Assembly: GCA_020443945.1 (NCBI GenBank)
Contig: JAIZWN010000579.1
Location: 1 to 6,435 of the forward strand
DNA: 6,435 bases
Reading direction: 5' to 3'
DNA from: Candidatus Thiosymbion ectosymbiont of Robbea hypermnestra
GTDB lineage: Bacteria; Pseudomonadota; Gammaproteobacteria; Chromatiales; Chromatiaceae
Part shown: piece after piece, positions 6,189-6,435 of the stretch
Layout of the letters: every line of letters begins with the position of its first letter
How positions within the stretch are numbered: position 1 is the stretch's first letter
Program-made: the position numbers and the translations under genes
The notes under the pieces: model-generated
The model's database searches: none
Told to the model about the DNA's origin: nothing
What the model saw: only the letters and a program-made list of their open reading frames with translations

Positions 6189-6240
6189 AGTTCTTTTTCT
6201 TGGCATTTCCTTGGAAACAGAACATACATCGGAGCCGGAC

Positions 6241-6318
6241 ATGCGCGTTGCCGACAAATACCTCAACCCCTTCACCGACTTTGGTTTCAAGAAACTCTTC
6301 GGCATCGCGCCGAACTAA
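6241..6318 (+). pseudogene. Truncated Rpn-family (PD-(D/E)XK transposase/nuclease) gene, N-terminus only
   Basis: The 25-residue frame MRVADKYLNPFTDFGFKKLF plus GIAPN matches the very conserved start of Rpn recombination-promoting nucleases and related PD-(D/E)XK family transposases, in which YLNPFTDFGFKKLFG is typical. Family members usually continue with Asn-Lys-Asp. Here AAC is followed by TAA and then GAC, so the lysine codon seems to have become a stop. No frame after 6318 resumes recognisable family sequence before the window ends, and stops follow in all frames, so the gene is also decayed or truncated downstream. A good ribosome site (GGAG, 6231-6234) still lies six bases before the ATG. 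Full-length relatives are about 250-320 residues and carry the nuclease residues further downstream, so this remnant cannot be active. Confidence 0.75.
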
Positions 6319-6392
6319 GACCCGCTGACATCTACCTCGAATTACCGTCCTGATGGAAGGTAGTGTTGTAGTTTTGTGATCTGTGATGCTTG

Positions 6393-6414
6393 AATCCGCA
6401 GATTACGCAGATTC
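6393..6414. repeat. Second copy of the glcB-gatB gap repeat arm
   Basis: This 22-bp stretch (AATCCGCAGATTACGCAGAT and two more bases) differs at two positions from 4007-4028, one arm of the long hairpin between glcB and gatB. It also contains two near-copies of GCAGATT (6398-6404 and 6407-6413). I see no matching second arm before the window ends at 6435, so it is either a half element or continues beyond the edge. Confidence 0.75.
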
Positions 6415-6435
6415 TCGCCGATGAAAAAATGCGGT

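Larger units (their letters stand above)
5545..6435. other. Gene-free accessory tract with repeats and gene relics
   Basis: No intact gene is recognisable over these 891 bp. From left to right it holds the gatB leader, a perfect 9-bp hairpin, two short CTTCGTGG-type and CGCAAAGG-type repeats, a minus-strand IS110-like fragment, a structured stretch with repeated motifs, a truncated Rpn-type reading frame, and a repeat related to the one in the glcB-gatB gap. A plus-strand frame is open from 5620 to 6318. Its amino-acid sequence is patchy, it spans all these unrelated elements, and only its last 25 codons look like protein. I read the tract as accumulated mobile-element and intergenic-repeat debris. 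Confidence 0.7.

Noticed and set aside
5952..6305. A 117-codon minus-strand frame
   Set aside because: It is antisense to the Rpn fragment and the structured block, is rich in Arg, Ser and Pro as out-of-frame sequence often is, and has no family features.
5620..6318. A 232-codon plus-strand frame read as one protein
   Set aside because: It crosses a hairpin repeat, two short tandem repeats and the antisense of the IS110-like remnant. Only the last 25 codons, with their own start and ribosome site, resemble a protein family.

Overview
The window is GC-rich bacterial chromosome from a proteobacterium. The protein set and the short dispersed repeats suggest a gammaproteobacterium of the Chromatiales type, but nothing here fixes the taxon. 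It holds four intact protein genes and an accessory tract of about 0.9 kb with repeats and two gene remnants. No tRNA, rRNA, CRISPR array or replication origin was seen.

Layout from left to right. Positions 101-1117 (minus) encode a zinc-free quinone oxidoreductase-type medium-chain reductase. It is divergent, across 114 bp, from a small single-domain cupin gene (1232-1543, plus). A 176-bp convergent gap with nested inverted repeats follows. Next come malate synthase G (glcB, 1720-3909, minus) and the aspartyl/glutamyl-tRNA amidotransferase B subunit (gatB, 4102-5535, minus). They lie in the same direction, but 192 bp containing a large imperfect hairpin separate them, so they do not look like a tight operon. 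Positions 5545-6435 hold no intact gene. They carry a hairpin in the gatB leader, several short repeats of the dispersed intergenic kind, a minus-strand fragment resembling an IS110-family transposase, a structured non-coding stretch, and the first 25 codons of an Rpn/PD-(D/E)XK transposase-nuclease gene ended by a stop.

The genes do not form one pathway. GlcB condenses glyoxylate with acetyl-CoA to malate. GatB is part of the GatCAB complex that makes Gln-tRNA(Gln) and/or Asn-tRNA(Asn). The reductase and cupin may share a divergent control region. gatA and gatC, which often precede gatB, are absent from the 0.9 kb upstream, which is mobile-element debris instead.

I found no convincing new multi-gene system. 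The most interesting points are the repeat-and-relic tract upstream of gatB, the leader hairpin overlapping the gatB ribosome-binding site, a 9-bp triplication inside the reductase gene, and a repeat shared between the glcB-gatB gap and the right edge.
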